DNA of 64,000 nt, taken from assembly GCF_014656545.1 (NCBI RefSeq), contig NZ_BNDS01000009.1, positions 1-64,000 on the forward strand. The letters are read 5' to 3'. A program made the position numbers and the translations under genes. This document shows positions 15,507 to 24,722 of the stretch, one piece after another; within the stretch, counting starts at the first letter, position 1, and every line of letters starts with the position of its first letter. Source of the stretch: Neobacillus kokaensis. Its GTDB lineage: Bacteria; Bacillota; Bacilli; Bacillales; Cytobacillaceae. The notes below the pieces were generated by a model. It worked only from the letters and a program-made list of their open reading frames with translations. It made no database searches and was not told the origin of the DNA.

Positions 15507-16892
15507 ATGAATCAATTGAAAGTGATGGATGAAAAGGAAATAAAAAGATTAGAGGAGCTGGATAAGAAATATTTCCTTCACCCAACATCTTCCTTGAAGC
15601 AGCACCAAGAAAAAGGACCTAAATTTATTTTTACGGAGGGAAACGGGGTTTATTTGAAAGATGTGCATGGTGATCAGTATATTGATGCCCTTGCTTCACT
15701 TTGGAATGTCAACATCGGTCATGGCAGAAAGGAACTAGGAGAAGTAGCAAGTCAACAAATGGGAAAACTTGCATACAGTTCGGCTTTTAATAATTTATCC
15801 CATGAACCAGTCATTAGATTATCTGAAAAACTGGCCAGTCTTACCCCTGGAGATTTAAATGTTTTTTTCTATACATCAGGCGGTTCGGAATCAAATGATA
15901 CCGCTTTCAAACTAGTGCGTCACTATTGGAAATTGAAAGGGCTCCCGGAAAAGAAGAAAATTATTGGTTTGGAGAGGGGATATCATGGTGTGACTGTTGC
16001 AGCGTCAAGTGCAACTGCCATTCGCCAATTTCAGGAAATGGCACCAGGAAAAGCACCTGATTTTCTCCATGCTGTACCACATAAAACGAATTGTGAATTG
16101 GGAGATAAGAATGATCCCGATTATGCTAGAAGCCTTCGTGGAATTATTGAAAGGGAAGGTGCAGAAACGATTGCAGCAGTCATTATGGAACCCGTTCAAG
16201 GAGCAGGTGGTATTCATATCGCACCAGAAGGATATTTTGAAGCAGTTCGACAACTTTGCGATGAATACGGAATTCTTATGATTGCTGACGAGGTTATTTG
16301 TGGTTTTGGCCGTACTGGCCAAATGTTTGGTGTTGATAATTGGAATGTTGTTCCGGATGTCATGTCAATGGCCAAAGGAATTACAAGCGGGTATATCCAG
16401 TTAGGTGCAGTAGGGATTACTGAACGCTTAAGGGATGATCTAGCCAATGTATCTAATGATGTATTATTCCATGGATTTACTTATAGCGGGCACCCTACTG
16501 CCTGTGCTGTAGCATTAAAAAATATTGATATTCTTGAGAAGGAAAATCTTGTAGAACATACAAAGCAAATGGAATCGGTATTAGCAAAAGGTTTTAATTA
16601 TTTGGAAGAAAAACATTCAATTGTGGCAAAATCACGCGCTAAAGGATTATTAGGTGCGTTCGAACTGTTAGCAGATAGGGAAAACGGAATTCAATTTTCG
16701 CCTGATAAAACAGTGGCTCCATTACTGGTAGAACAATGCTTTAAACGAAAATTAATTGTTCGCCCGGTAACCTATGGAGGAACAAACATCATTGCCATGT
16801 CACCACCTCTTGTGATGACAAAAGAAGAAATTGAAACCATGATCGCTATTTTTGATGAAGCCATCAAAGCGGTGAAAAAAACTATTTTATAA
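15507..16892 (+). CDS. class III (omega-type) PLP-dependent aminotransferase
   Basis: The protein is about 461 residues from ATG 15507, chosen because a sigma-54 promoter occupies 15445-15460 and AGAGGGGATTAACA precedes this ATG. It has the fold-I landmarks: FYTSGGSESNDTAFKLVR, GLERGYHGVTVAASSAT, MIADEVICGFGRTG with the PLP-ring Asp, and the catalytic Lys in VMSMAKGITSGY. The family includes beta-alanine:pyruvate, putrescine, 4-aminobutyrate and 6-aminohexanoate transaminases. Next to hydantoinase/lactamase and aldehyde dehydrogenase genes, an omega-amino-acid substrate is likely. The truncated ald homologue follows after 26 bp. Confidence 0.88.
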   Translation: MNQLKVMDEKEIKRLEELDKKYFLHPTSSLKQHQEKGPKFIFTEGNGVYLKDVHGDQYIDALASLWNVNIGHGRKELGEVASQQMGKLAYSSAFNNLSHEPVIRLSEKLASLTPGDLNVFFYTSGGSESNDTAFKLVRHYWKLKGLPEKKKIIGLERGYHGVTVAASSATAIRQFQEMAPGKAPDFLHAVPHKTNCELGDKNDPDYARSLRGIIEREGAETIAAVIMEPVQGAGGIHIAPEGYFEAVRQLCDEYGILMIADEVICGFGRTGQMFGVDNWNVVPDVMSMAKGITSGYIQLGAVGITERLRDDLANVSNDVLFHGFTYSGHPTACAVALKNIDILEKENLVEHTKQMESVLAKGFNYLEEKHSIVAKSRAKGLLGAFELLADRENGIQFSPDKTVAPLLVEQCFKRKLIVRPVTYGGTNIIAMSPPLVMTKEEIETMIAIFDEAIKAVKKTIL

Positions 16893-16918
16893 GGTTAATT
16901 GAATGAGGTGTAAACGGC

Positions 16919-17548
16919 ATGATCATTGGGGTTCCGAAGGAAATCACAAATAATGAAAACCGTGTTGCCATCACACCTGCTGGAGTTACTGCTGTCAAAA
17001 ATGCCGGTCACCAGGTCATTATTGAAGCTGGTGCAGGCAGGAAAAGTGGGTTTACTGACGAGGAATATATGGATGTAGGTGCCTTCGTTTCTGAGGATGC
17101 AAGAGGCGTTTGGGAAAACGTCAATATGATTCTAAAAGTTAATAAGCCGCTTCCGTCAGAATATCAGTTTTTCAGAGGAGGGTTAATAATATTTGCTCAA
17201 TTCAAATTAGATACAGCCCCCAAGCTAGCTGACATGTTGATTCAAACAGGTGTCATTGCAATCAGTTTTGAAACGGTTGAAAGTAATCAAACTTTCCCAT
17301 CACTCACACCTATAAGTGATGTAGCAGGGCGGATTCAAACTTCAACAATTGCCCGAACAAATGCAACACTGCCCTATATATTGGAAATTTCTAATATAGG
17401 ACTGGAGAAAGCCATCAGTGAAAATTTATCTTTAACGAAATGGGTAAATATTGCAAATGGTTATGTAACTTGTTATGAAGCAGCCGAGAGTCTTGGTCTA
17501 GAATATACTTCACTAAAAGATGCTTTTAGGGTTGCAGCTAACAAATAA
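16919..17548 (+). CDS. alanine dehydrogenase homologue lacking the NAD-binding domain
   Basis: The N-terminal 138 residues match alanine dehydrogenase (MIIGVPKEITNNENRVAITP, then GHQVIIEAGAGRKSGFTDEEY and SDVAGR). The frame then jumps from AGRIQ to TSTIARTNATLPYILEISN, which in normal Ald lies about 160 residues later, and ends as usual. The whole Rossmann domain (GGGVVG motif and following) is missing with the frame kept. The product is 209 residues instead of ~375, and cannot bind NAD by the known site. The gene has an intact ribosome site (GAATGAGGTG) and is co-transcribed with the aminotransferase. It may be a relic or have a non-redox role, such as binding pyruvate or alanine. Confidence 0.8.
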   Translation: MIIGVPKEITNNENRVAITPAGVTAVKNAGHQVIIEAGAGRKSGFTDEEYMDVGAFVSEDARGVWENVNMILKVNKPLPSEYQFFRGGLIIFAQFKLDTAPKLADMLIQTGVIAISFETVESNQTFPSLTPISDVAGRIQTSTIARTNATLPYILEISNIGLEKAISENLSLTKWVNIANGYVTCYEAAESLGLEYTSLKDAFRVAANK

Positions 17549-17629
17549 AGAGAAAAATATTCTATGAATTAAAAATTCTTGAAATTAAAGTAGGGAATTA
17601 GTTGTTTAATGTGGAATAAAAAAATAAAT

Positions 17630-17672
17630 ACGATGCAGATAAAAATTTTAGATTTCTGCATCGTGATTTTTA
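17630..17672 (+). terminator. terminator after the sigma-54 aminotransferase operon
   Basis: ACGATGCAGA (17630-17639) pairs perfectly with TCTGCATCGT (17655-17664), followed by GATTTTTAT. Confidence 0.8.
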
Positions 17673-17821
17673 TAAGACAAATCAAAAGGTACATGTATTA
17701 AATTTAAAAGAGATAAGAAAATGCGTGTTCCTAATTCAGAAAATTTAAATTAATTTTTATATTTAATTTATTTAAATAAAACGTTTAGTGACATCGTTAA
17801 ATAAAGATTAGGAGTGGTTTC

Positions 17822-19294
17822 ATGCAGACGAATGTAGAATGTTTAAGTTATTTAAATTATGTGAATGGACAGTGGCAAGCTGCAAGCAGCGGTCAAATGA
17901 TTGATATTCACAATCCAGCAAATAAAGATGAAATAATTGGTAGAATTCAAGCGTCAAATTTGGAAGATTTAGATCATGCTGTTGCTATTGCGAAAAAAGC
18001 TCTACCAACATGGAGAAATCTATCATCTGTAGAAAGGGGAAATTTTCTACACCGGACTGCAGATATTCTGGAAAAAAACGCAGACGAAATAGCTGAAATT
18101 GCAACAAAAGAAATGGGGAAAATCCTCCGAGAAACAAAAGGGGAGGTGCTTAGAGGTGTAGCCATTCTTAGGTATTATGCTCAAGAAGGAATGAGGCAAA
18201 TTGGAGAGGTATTGCCTTCAAGTCAAAAGCAAAATATTCTTCTAACAAAACGGGTACCAGTAGGGGTTGTTGGAGTAATTTCTCCTTGGAATTTCCCTAT
18301 TGCTATCCCTATTTGGAAAATAGCACCTGCATTAATTTATGGGAATACAGTTGTTTTCAAACCTGCATCTGAAACAGGGATTTCCGCCGCTAAAATTGTT
18401 CAGGCTTTTGATGAAGCGGGACTGCCAAAAGGTGTATTGAACTTAGTGAATGGAAAAGGAAGCATTATTGGCCAAGGCTTGGCTGATCACAAAGATGTGA
18501 ATGCTATTTCGTTTACGGGGTCAAATCAAGTGGGAAAACAAGTGGCAGTAAGTGCTGTTAAGCACGGTGCAAAATACCAGTTGGAAATGGGCGGTAAAAA
18601 TCCGGTTATCATTATGGATGATGCCGATATAGAACATGCCGCAGAGCTTACCGTTCAAGGGGCAATGAAACAAACCGGTCAAAGATGTACTGCGACAAGC
18701 CGCGCCTATGTACATTGTTCTGTATATGAAAGAGTAAAAGAATTAGTGGTTAAAAAGGCAAACTCACTAAAAGTTGGGAACGGCGTGGATCCAACCGTAG
18801 ATTTAGGCCCTCTTGCATCCGAACAACAAATGAACACTGTAATGAATTATATCAAGAAGGGAAAGGAAGATGGGGCATCCTTACTTTGCGGCGGTGAAGC
18901 TTTAAAAGGAGAACAATATCAAAGCGGCTATTTTGTACCCCCAACTGTTTTTGAAAATGTAACTCACGATATGACCATTGTCCGTGAAGAAATATTTGGT
19001 CCAGTACTCGGGTTAATTAAGGTAAATAGTTTTGAAGAAGCTCTTGAAATGGCAAATGACACTATATACGGACTTAGTGCTTCCATTTTTACCAAGGATA
19101 TTGCAAGAGCGTTTAAGTTTATCGATGAAATTGAAACAGGACTTGTGCAAATAAATGGAGAAACAGGCGGAGCGGAACCACAAGCACCGTTTGGAGGAAT
19201 GAAAGATTCCAGTTCACAATCTCGAGAACAAGGTCAAGCTGCCAAAGAGTTTTATACCACTATGAAAACCATTACAATTACACCAATTCCTTAA
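17822..19294 (+). CDS. NAD(P)-dependent aldehyde dehydrogenase
   Basis: The 490-residue protein has the full ALDH set: GVVGVISPWNFPIAIPIWK (about 144-162), FKPASETG, FTGSNQVGKQ, the general base in LEMGGKNPV, the catalytic Cys in GQRCTATSRA, and EEIFGPVLGL. It most resembles semialdehyde dehydrogenases of the 2,5-dioxovalerate/succinate-semialdehyde type; the exact aldehyde is not fixed. In context it would oxidise the semialdehyde made by the aminotransferase upstream. The ATG follows TAGGAGTGGTTTC. It is separated from the sigma-54 operon by a terminator, so it must have its own promoter in the AT-rich 17690-17800 stretch, where I see no clear hexamers. Confidence 0.88.
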   Translation: MQTNVECLSYLNYVNGQWQAASSGQMIDIHNPANKDEIIGRIQASNLEDLDHAVAIAKKALPTWRNLSSVERGNFLHRTADILEKNADEIAEIATKEMGKILRETKGEVLRGVAILRYYAQEGMRQIGEVLPSSQKQNILLTKRVPVGVVGVISPWNFPIAIPIWKIAPALIYGNTVVFKPASETGISAAKIVQAFDEAGLPKGVLNLVNGKGSIIGQGLADHKDVNAISFTGSNQVGKQVAVSAVKHGAKYQLEMGGKNPVIIMDDADIEHAAELTVQGAMKQTGQRCTATSRAYVHCSVYERVKELVVKKANSLKVGNGVDPTVDLGPLASEQQMNTVMNYIKKGKEDGASLLCGGEALKGEQYQSGYFVPPTVFENVTHDMTIVREEIFGPVLGLIKVNSFEEALEMANDTIYGLSASIFTKDIARAFKFIDEIETGLVQINGETGGAEPQAPFGGMKDSSSQSREQGQAAKEFYTTMKTITITPIP

Positions 19295-19345
19295 TAGAAA
19301 CTGAGAGGCTAGTAAACATAATTTTTATTATGTATATAAATTTTT
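19261..19345 (+). repeat. source of a ~70-bp direct repeat (3' end of the aldehyde dehydrogenase gene)
   Basis: The last ten codons of the dehydrogenase and about 50 bp beyond recur at about 20900-20970 after the MFS gene (CATTACAATTACACCAATTC versus GATTACAATTATACCAATTC, then CATAATTTTTATT in both). The repeat indicates that the MFS or NCS1 transporter gene arrived by a duplication at this point. Confidence 0.65.
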
Positions 19346-19506
19346 ATCTAGTAGCTTGATTGGATGAATAAGAAAACAATTTAATTATAATTATAGAATT
19401 CCAGCAACCATCGTAATTAATACTTATCCTAGAGGTAATTATTCAATTACTTTTGGGATTCTCCTAAGTTTAAAAGCGGAGTAAAAAATAACTTGAGGTG
19501 TTGTGT

Positions 19507-20871
19507 ATGGTAAATCAAGTAAATGGGAATAACCTTCCAGAAGAAGTCCGAAAAAAACAAGTGAAGAAAGCAGCTATTGCAAGTATCGTTGGAACGTCAA
19601 TTGAATGGTATGACTTTTTCCTTTATGGAACGATGGCTGCCTTAGTCTTTCCCAGGCTGTTTTTCCCAGATAATGACCCTTACATTGCTACATTACAATC
19701 ATTTGCAACATTTTTCGTTGGATTCCTAGCACGTCCAATTGGAGCAGCAGTTTTTGGTGCCTTTGGGGACAAAATTGGCAGGAAAGCGACACTTGTAGCT
19801 ACACTATTATTTATGGGGATTAGCAGTACGCTGATTGGACTGGTCCCTTCGCATGAACAAATTGGCGTTGCGGCCCCAATTTTATTGGTGCTCTTACGCT
19901 TTTGTCAAGGAATCGGGGTTGGCGGCGAATGGGGAGGCTCTGTTGTTCTTTCAACGGAATGGAGTCCAAAGAAACACCGTGGGTTGATGGGAAGTATGAC
20001 TCAGTTAGGAGTGCCCATTGGTCTTTTTACCTCTACGGCAATGGTTTCCTTATTAATTTATTTAACGGGTGACAGTTTTTATACGTGGGGTTGGAGAATT
20101 CCCTTCTTAATTAGTCTTTTACTTGTTGGCTTTGGTTTGTATATTAGAAATGGGGTAATGGAATCGCCACAATTCACGAAAATGAAAGCGGAAAAGCGGA
20201 TTGCCAAAAAGCCCGTTCTAGAAGTGATCAAGAACCATCCAAAAGAAATAATGTTAACTAGTTTTGCACGTTTGGCTGAACAAGCTCCTTTTTATATTTT
20301 TACAACGTGGGTCATTACGTACGGTGTAGAAAACTTAAAATTAGATGAACAAATCTTTACGAATGCTAATTCAGTTGGAAGTATTTTGGAGCTCTTCTGT
20401 TTACCATTATTCGCGTTTCTATCAGACCGTTTTAACCGGAAAAAAGTTTATGTCACTGGTTGTATTTTGACGCTGGCAATGAGTTTTCCATTCTTTTGGG
20501 TTCTGGATACTGGAAATATATTATGGATCTTTATAGCAATTGGTGCTTGCCATGTGATTAATACAGTACTTTATGGTCCGCAAGCTGCATTAATTGCGGA
20601 AAGTTTCCCTACTCACCTTCGCTATAGTGGCGCTTCCCTTGGCTATCAATGTGCCTCTCTTATCGGAGGGGGAATCGCACCGATGATCTGCGTTTACTTG
20701 CTCCATAAGTTTGGCAGTACTGTTCCAATTAGTCTTTATATTATTGGTCTTTGTATTATATCCACTATTTCTGTATTAAAGCTCAAGGATTACTCGTCAA
20801 GAGATATGGGAGAGAACTTACCGTTACACCCTATCAATGAAAATATGACTGTAGGTAGTGATGTTAGTTAG
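19507..20871 (+). CDS. MFS transporter, metabolite:H+ symporter (MHS) type
   Basis: This protein of about 454 residues has 12 predicted helices and the MHS pattern: SIVGTSIEWYDFFLYGTMAALVF in helix 1, then the motif GDKIGRKATLVATLLFMG after helix 2, and QGIGVGGEWGGSVVL in helix 4. The subfamily imports organic acids and zwitterions (citrate, shikimate, ketoglutarate, proline betaine). ATG 19507 is preferred to the upstream GTG because the only ribosome site, TTGAGGTG, is 7 bp before it. In the island it may bring in an acid intermediate or end-product analogue. Confidence 0.88.
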   Translation: MVNQVNGNNLPEEVRKKQVKKAAIASIVGTSIEWYDFFLYGTMAALVFPRLFFPDNDPYIATLQSFATFFVGFLARPIGAAVFGAFGDKIGRKATLVATLLFMGISSTLIGLVPSHEQIGVAAPILLVLLRFCQGIGVGGEWGGSVVLSTEWSPKKHRGLMGSMTQLGVPIGLFTSTAMVSLLIYLTGDSFYTWGWRIPFLISLLLVGFGLYIRNGVMESPQFTKMKAEKRIAKKPVLEVIKNHPKEIMLTSFARLAEQAPFYIFTTWVITYGVENLKLDEQIFTNANSVGSILELFCLPLFAFLSDRFNRKKVYVTGCILTLAMSFPFFWVLDTGNILWIFIAIGACHVINTVLYGPQAALIAESFPTHLRYSGASLGYQCASLIGGGIAPMICVYLLHKFGSTVPISLYIIGLCIISTISVLKLKDYSSRDMGENLPLHPINENMTVGSDVS

Positions 20872-20899
20872 GTTTTCGTGCCTGTCACCGCTCAAATGA

Positions 20900-20970
20900 A
20901 AACGATTACAATTATACCAATTCCTTATAGGAATTGATTAGATTATAAACCATAATTTTTATTTTTGCGT
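20900..20970 (+). repeat. second copy of the aldehyde dehydrogenase 3'-end repeat
   Basis: This is the partner of 19261-19345. It is non-coding here and lies between the MFS and NCS1 genes, followed like the first by AT-rich spacer and a transporter gene. Confidence 0.65.
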
Positions 20971-21049
20971 AATTAAATTTCATCCAGCTGGTACTTTATT
21001 TATTGCTGATAAGAAGGTAAAACCCAAAAAATTCTGAGGTGGTTAATCC

Positions 21050-22570
21050 ATGAATAAAGATAATAATTTAATTAAAAAGGATAATATCCCTATTTCTTAC
21101 TCTAATCGTAACGTGGGGATGCTTGGATACTCTTTTGTTTGGGTTGGGATCGCCGTCATTATTGCCACATTTGCATTAGGCGGCGACGGTGTTCAGACTA
21201 TGAAACTAGGCTGGGTTTTACTTGCATGTTTATTAGCAAATATTGTTTTGGGGTTTTTTATTTCTATCACTGGCGATATTGGAATCGAACACGGGATCAA
21301 TTTTCCAGTCTATATGCGTGCTCCGTTTGGTGTCATAGGTTCCTATATTCCAATGTTAATTAGGGCTGTTCTGGGGGCATTTTGGTTCGGTATTCAAACC
21401 TATTTTGGAGCATTAGCAATCAATTATATTTTCTTGCATTTCACTGGCTTTGATAACTGGCTATTTTGGTATATCGTGTTTACGATTGCTCAGGTAATCA
21501 ATACAGCCTTTGGGTTTAAGGCAATAGAACGATTCTCTAACATTGCAGCACCATGTATTATCATTATTTCGGTATGGATGTACTTTAATCTTGAAGGTGT
21601 AGCAAGTGCCGCAGGCAACAATGTCTGGAATACTGTCCTAGGCTCAGAAAGCACTGGTTTTGTGTGGAACACGTTTATCGTCTTGTTTTTTGTGAATATG
21701 GCTTTTTGGTCAACTGCGGCATCCGATTCTCAGAATTTAACTAGATATGTGAAGACATCTCAATTTGAGAAAAAGTGGGTGAAACGAAATAAAAATACTT
21801 TATTAGGCCATATGGTAGCATTACCTCTTACACAGTCTGCCATGATTGTTATTGGCGGGGTCTCCATGATCGCGGTAAACAACTGGAATCCAGTAGAGGC
21901 GATTCAATCTACAGCCTCAGGAGTAATTTTAATCGTCTTGTTGATTATGGTTGTTTTTGCACAATGGTCTACGAATGCTGCTTCCAATCTATTAACACCT
22001 GCAACTGTTTTTGCTGAAGTATTTCCAAAGATAGGTTATGCCGGAGGGGTTGTACTTACAGCTATAGTTGGTTCGGTTATTCAGCCTTGGGCATTGATGG
22101 AAGTGCTGACTGATTTCCTAAATATTATGAGTTCTGTTTATTCAGCAATTGTTGGAATCTTGTTCGCTGATTACTATCTACTCAGAAAACGCCGAATGAA
22201 CGTTCCTGAGCTGTACAAAAAGGATGGTCAATTTGCTTATAAAAAAGGATGGAATTTTGCAGGGATTATATCGCTGGTATTAGGAATGGCGGTTGCAACA
22301 GTATTTAGTTCCTATGCCTTTATTGTTGGGTTTATTGTAAGTTTCATTGCTTATTATTATTTAGGGAAATATTGGTGGTTTAAAAAGTATAAACAAGCTG
22401 AAATTGAAGAGAATCACTCAGAGAAATATTTAGGTGTAACAAGTGGAAGGGACTGGGTACTGGATACAGAACGTAATGAAATTGTTCCCTCCATCCAAGG
22501 TAATCAGAGGACGCATGTGGTAAAAAGTCCTGAACAGATTCCAACGGCACAGAGTGTAGAAGAATTTTAG
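21050..22570 (+). CDS. NCS1-family permease (hydantoin/allantoin/cytosine type)
   Basis: The 506-residue protein has about 12 helices and NCS1 landmarks: ISYSNRNVGMLGYSFVWVGIAV at the start, MRAPFGVIGSYIPMLIRAVLGAFWFGIQTYFGALAI around helix 3, and TNAASNLLTPATVFAEVFPKIGYAGG. NCS1 carriers take up nucleobases, allantoin, hydantoins or thiamine with Na+ or H+. Lying directly before hyuA and hyuB, it most likely brings in the cyclic ureide or amide that they open. The ATG follows CTGAGGTGGTTAATCC. The stem-loop at 22594-22627 separates it from hyuA. Confidence 0.88.
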   Translation: MNKDNNLIKKDNIPISYSNRNVGMLGYSFVWVGIAVIIATFALGGDGVQTMKLGWVLLACLLANIVLGFFISITGDIGIEHGINFPVYMRAPFGVIGSYIPMLIRAVLGAFWFGIQTYFGALAINYIFLHFTGFDNWLFWYIVFTIAQVINTAFGFKAIERFSNIAAPCIIIISVWMYFNLEGVASAAGNNVWNTVLGSESTGFVWNTFIVLFFVNMAFWSTAASDSQNLTRYVKTSQFEKKWVKRNKNTLLGHMVALPLTQSAMIVIGGVSMIAVNNWNPVEAIQSTASGVILIVLLIMVVFAQWSTNAASNLLTPATVFAEVFPKIGYAGGVVLTAIVGSVIQPWALMEVLTDFLNIMSSVYSAIVGILFADYYLLRKRRMNVPELYKKDGQFAYKKGWNFAGIISLVLGMAVATVFSSYAFIVGFIVSFIAYYYLGKYWWFKKYKQAEIEENHSEKYLGVTSGRDWVLDTERNEIVPSIQGNQRTHVVKSPEQIPTAQSVEEF

Positions 22571-22593
22571 AATATAACCATTATACTATCTAT

Positions 22594-22632
22594 ACTTCGC
22601 GGTGCCAGAAATGAAGTACCGCGAAGTTTGAT
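22594..22632 (+). terminator. stem-loop between permease and hyuA
   Basis: ACTTCGCGGT (22594-22603) pairs perfectly with ACCGCGAAGT (22618-22627), followed only by TTGATAA. The weak U-run suggests partial termination or mRNA protection, giving different permease and enzyme levels. Confidence 0.6.
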
Positions 22633-22661
22633 AAATCATAAACCCAAAATATAGGAGGAAA

Positions 22662-24698
22662 ATGATGAGTAAATTTAGAGTAGCTGTTGATGTTGGGGGA
22701 ACCTTTACGGATGTATTTGTTTTTAATGAAAAAACAGGGAATATTTCGGTTACGAAAACATCCTCTACCCCCTCTAATCCAGAAATCGGAATTCTTGATG
22801 GTATAAAAAAAGCGAATATATCTGGAAATGAAATTTCTATGTTTTCTCATGGAACAACGGTTGGGACAAATGCGCTAATCGAAAGAAAATTACCAAAAAC
22901 AGCATTAATAACTACAAGAGGTTTTAGGGATATCCCCGAAATTCGCCGAGGTACAAAGCAAGATTTGTGGGATGCATATATAGACGTTGCTCCTCCCTAC
23001 ATTCGGAGAAGAGACCGCTTCGAATTAAATGAACGGGTTGACTACGCAGGGAACGTACTAGTCGAGGTTCAAGAAAAGGAAATTCGGACTTTGGCTCAAA
23101 AATTGAAAAAACGTGGTGTAGAATCAATTGCTATTTGTTTTATGAATTCCTATATTAACAATTCGAATGAATTAAAAACTATAAATATCCTCCAAGAGGA
23201 AATACCGGATGTTTATATATGTGCCTCAAGTAGTATCCTGCCAGAAATTTTTGAACACGAACGAATGAGTACAACAATTATTAATGCTGTACTTGGCCCT
23301 AAAGTCAGCAATTATATCCATTCATTAGAAGAGAAGATTAAGGAGAAAGGCTATGAGGGTGATATTTTAGTCCTGCATTCCGGCGGCGGGGTGATGACAT
23401 CAGAAACTGTACCGAAATATGCAGCCCGTTTGGCTAGTTCAGGTATAGCAGCTGGGGCTATTGCAAGTAAATATATTGCGAATTTGTGTGGATTTAAAAA
23501 TGCCATTGGTCTGGATATGGGAGGGACAAGTACGGATATTTCCCTTGTATACGATGGTCAATTAAAAATTACGAAGGATTGGTTTATTGAGTATGGATAC
23601 CCAATCGGTTTTCCGAGTATTGAAATCCTTACGATTGGTGCTGGTGGCGGAAGTCTGGCGTGGGTAGATGAAGGTCGTTCGTTAAGAAACGGTCCACAAA
23701 GTGCCGGGGCTGTTCCTGGTCCAGCCTGTTATCAACGTGGGGGGGAGGAGCCTACTAACACAGATGCTAACTTAGTTCTAGGAAGGTTAAGTACAGAACT
23801 TCTTGATGGTCAAATGTCATTGGACAAAGAAGCTGCACTAAAAGTAGTAAGGAAAATCGGAGAGCAGTTTGGTTACACAGACGAGGAAGCAGCAAACGCT
23901 ATTTTAAAAGTTGCAAATGCAAACATGTGTGATGCATTAAGATTGATTTCCGTTCGTAAGGGATATGACCCTCGTGATTTTGCCCTTGTGGCATTTGGAG
24001 GAGCAGGTGCATTACACAGTGCGTATTTGGCAAAGGAAATTGATATTCCTAATGTGATTGTTCCTGCTCATCCTGGAGTTGCGGCTGCAATGGGCTGTTT
24101 ATTAGTAGATGTAAGACATGATGTCTCCAAAACTTTCGTTAAAGATATACAAGAAACAAATGTTGAAGAGTTAGAGAAAGAGTTTATGACCTTAGAATTA
24201 GAAGCTACAAATCTATTAAAACAAGAAGGTATCGCTCATGAAAACATGAATTTGATTCGCTATCTTGAAATGAGATATTTAGGTCAATGGAGAACTTTAT
24301 CAACTCCAATTGGCAGACCTATTCAATCTTTAGAAACTGCTTTAAACACATTTCACAAAGAACATGAGCGAGCATATGCCTTCTTGAATCCAGATCAAAA
24401 TGTAGAAATATATGGTTTAAGAGTAGAAGCCATTGGCGTTGTTCCAAAGCCTGAAATTGTGAAGGAAAGTCCTGAAGGTAAATTAGAGGATGCTGTTAAA
24501 AGTTATCGGGATGTATATTTTGAAGAAGCAGAAGGTTATGTAAACACGCCAGTTTATGACCGTAAGAAAATTCCAACCCTATCAGTTTTACAAGGGCCGG
24601 CTATTCTCGATCAATTAGACTCCACAGTTGTACTTCCACCTAGTTTTACTGCAGAAGTTGATTCGTACAAAAATATTATCATGACTTATAAAAAATAA
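22662..24698 (+). CDS. hyuA: ATP-dependent hydantoinase/oxoprolinase subunit A
   Basis: The 678 residues show the HyuA/oxoprolinase-A plan: an N-terminal actin-like fold with VDVGGTFTDVFVF (about 7-19) and GTTVGTNALIERKL, a central nucleotide-binding segment GLDMGGTSTDISLVYDG and TIGAGGGSLAWVD, and FGGAGALHSAYLAKEI near the C-terminal third. This subunit uses ATP to phosphorylate the ring carbonyl of hydantoins, 5-oxoproline or lactams; HyuB completes hydrolysis. Acetone carboxylase-beta is a relative but lacks the partners seen here. The start follows AGGAGGAAA. It is 24 bp from hyuB. Confidence 0.9.
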   Translation: MMSKFRVAVDVGGTFTDVFVFNEKTGNISVTKTSSTPSNPEIGILDGIKKANISGNEISMFSHGTTVGTNALIERKLPKTALITTRGFRDIPEIRRGTKQDLWDAYIDVAPPYIRRRDRFELNERVDYAGNVLVEVQEKEIRTLAQKLKKRGVESIAICFMNSYINNSNELKTINILQEEIPDVYICASSSILPEIFEHERMSTTIINAVLGPKVSNYIHSLEEKIKEKGYEGDILVLHSGGGVMTSETVPKYAARLASSGIAAGAIASKYIANLCGFKNAIGLDMGGTSTDISLVYDGQLKITKDWFIEYGYPIGFPSIEILTIGAGGGSLAWVDEGRSLRNGPQSAGAVPGPACYQRGGEEPTNTDANLVLGRLSTELLDGQMSLDKEAALKVVRKIGEQFGYTDEEAANAILKVANANMCDALRLISVRKGYDPRDFALVAFGGAGALHSAYLAKEIDIPNVIVPAHPGVAAAMGCLLVDVRHDVSKTFVKDIQETNVEELEKEFMTLELEATNLLKQEGIAHENMNLIRYLEMRYLGQWRTLSTPIGRPIQSLETALNTFHKEHERAYAFLNPDQNVEIYGLRVEAIGVVPKPEIVKESPEGKLEDAVKSYRDVYFEEAEGYVNTPVYDRKKIPTLSVLQGPAILDQLDSTVVLPPSFTAEVDSYKNIIMTYKK

Positions 24699-24722
24699 TT
24701 TTGCTAAAGGAGTGCTGTAAAT

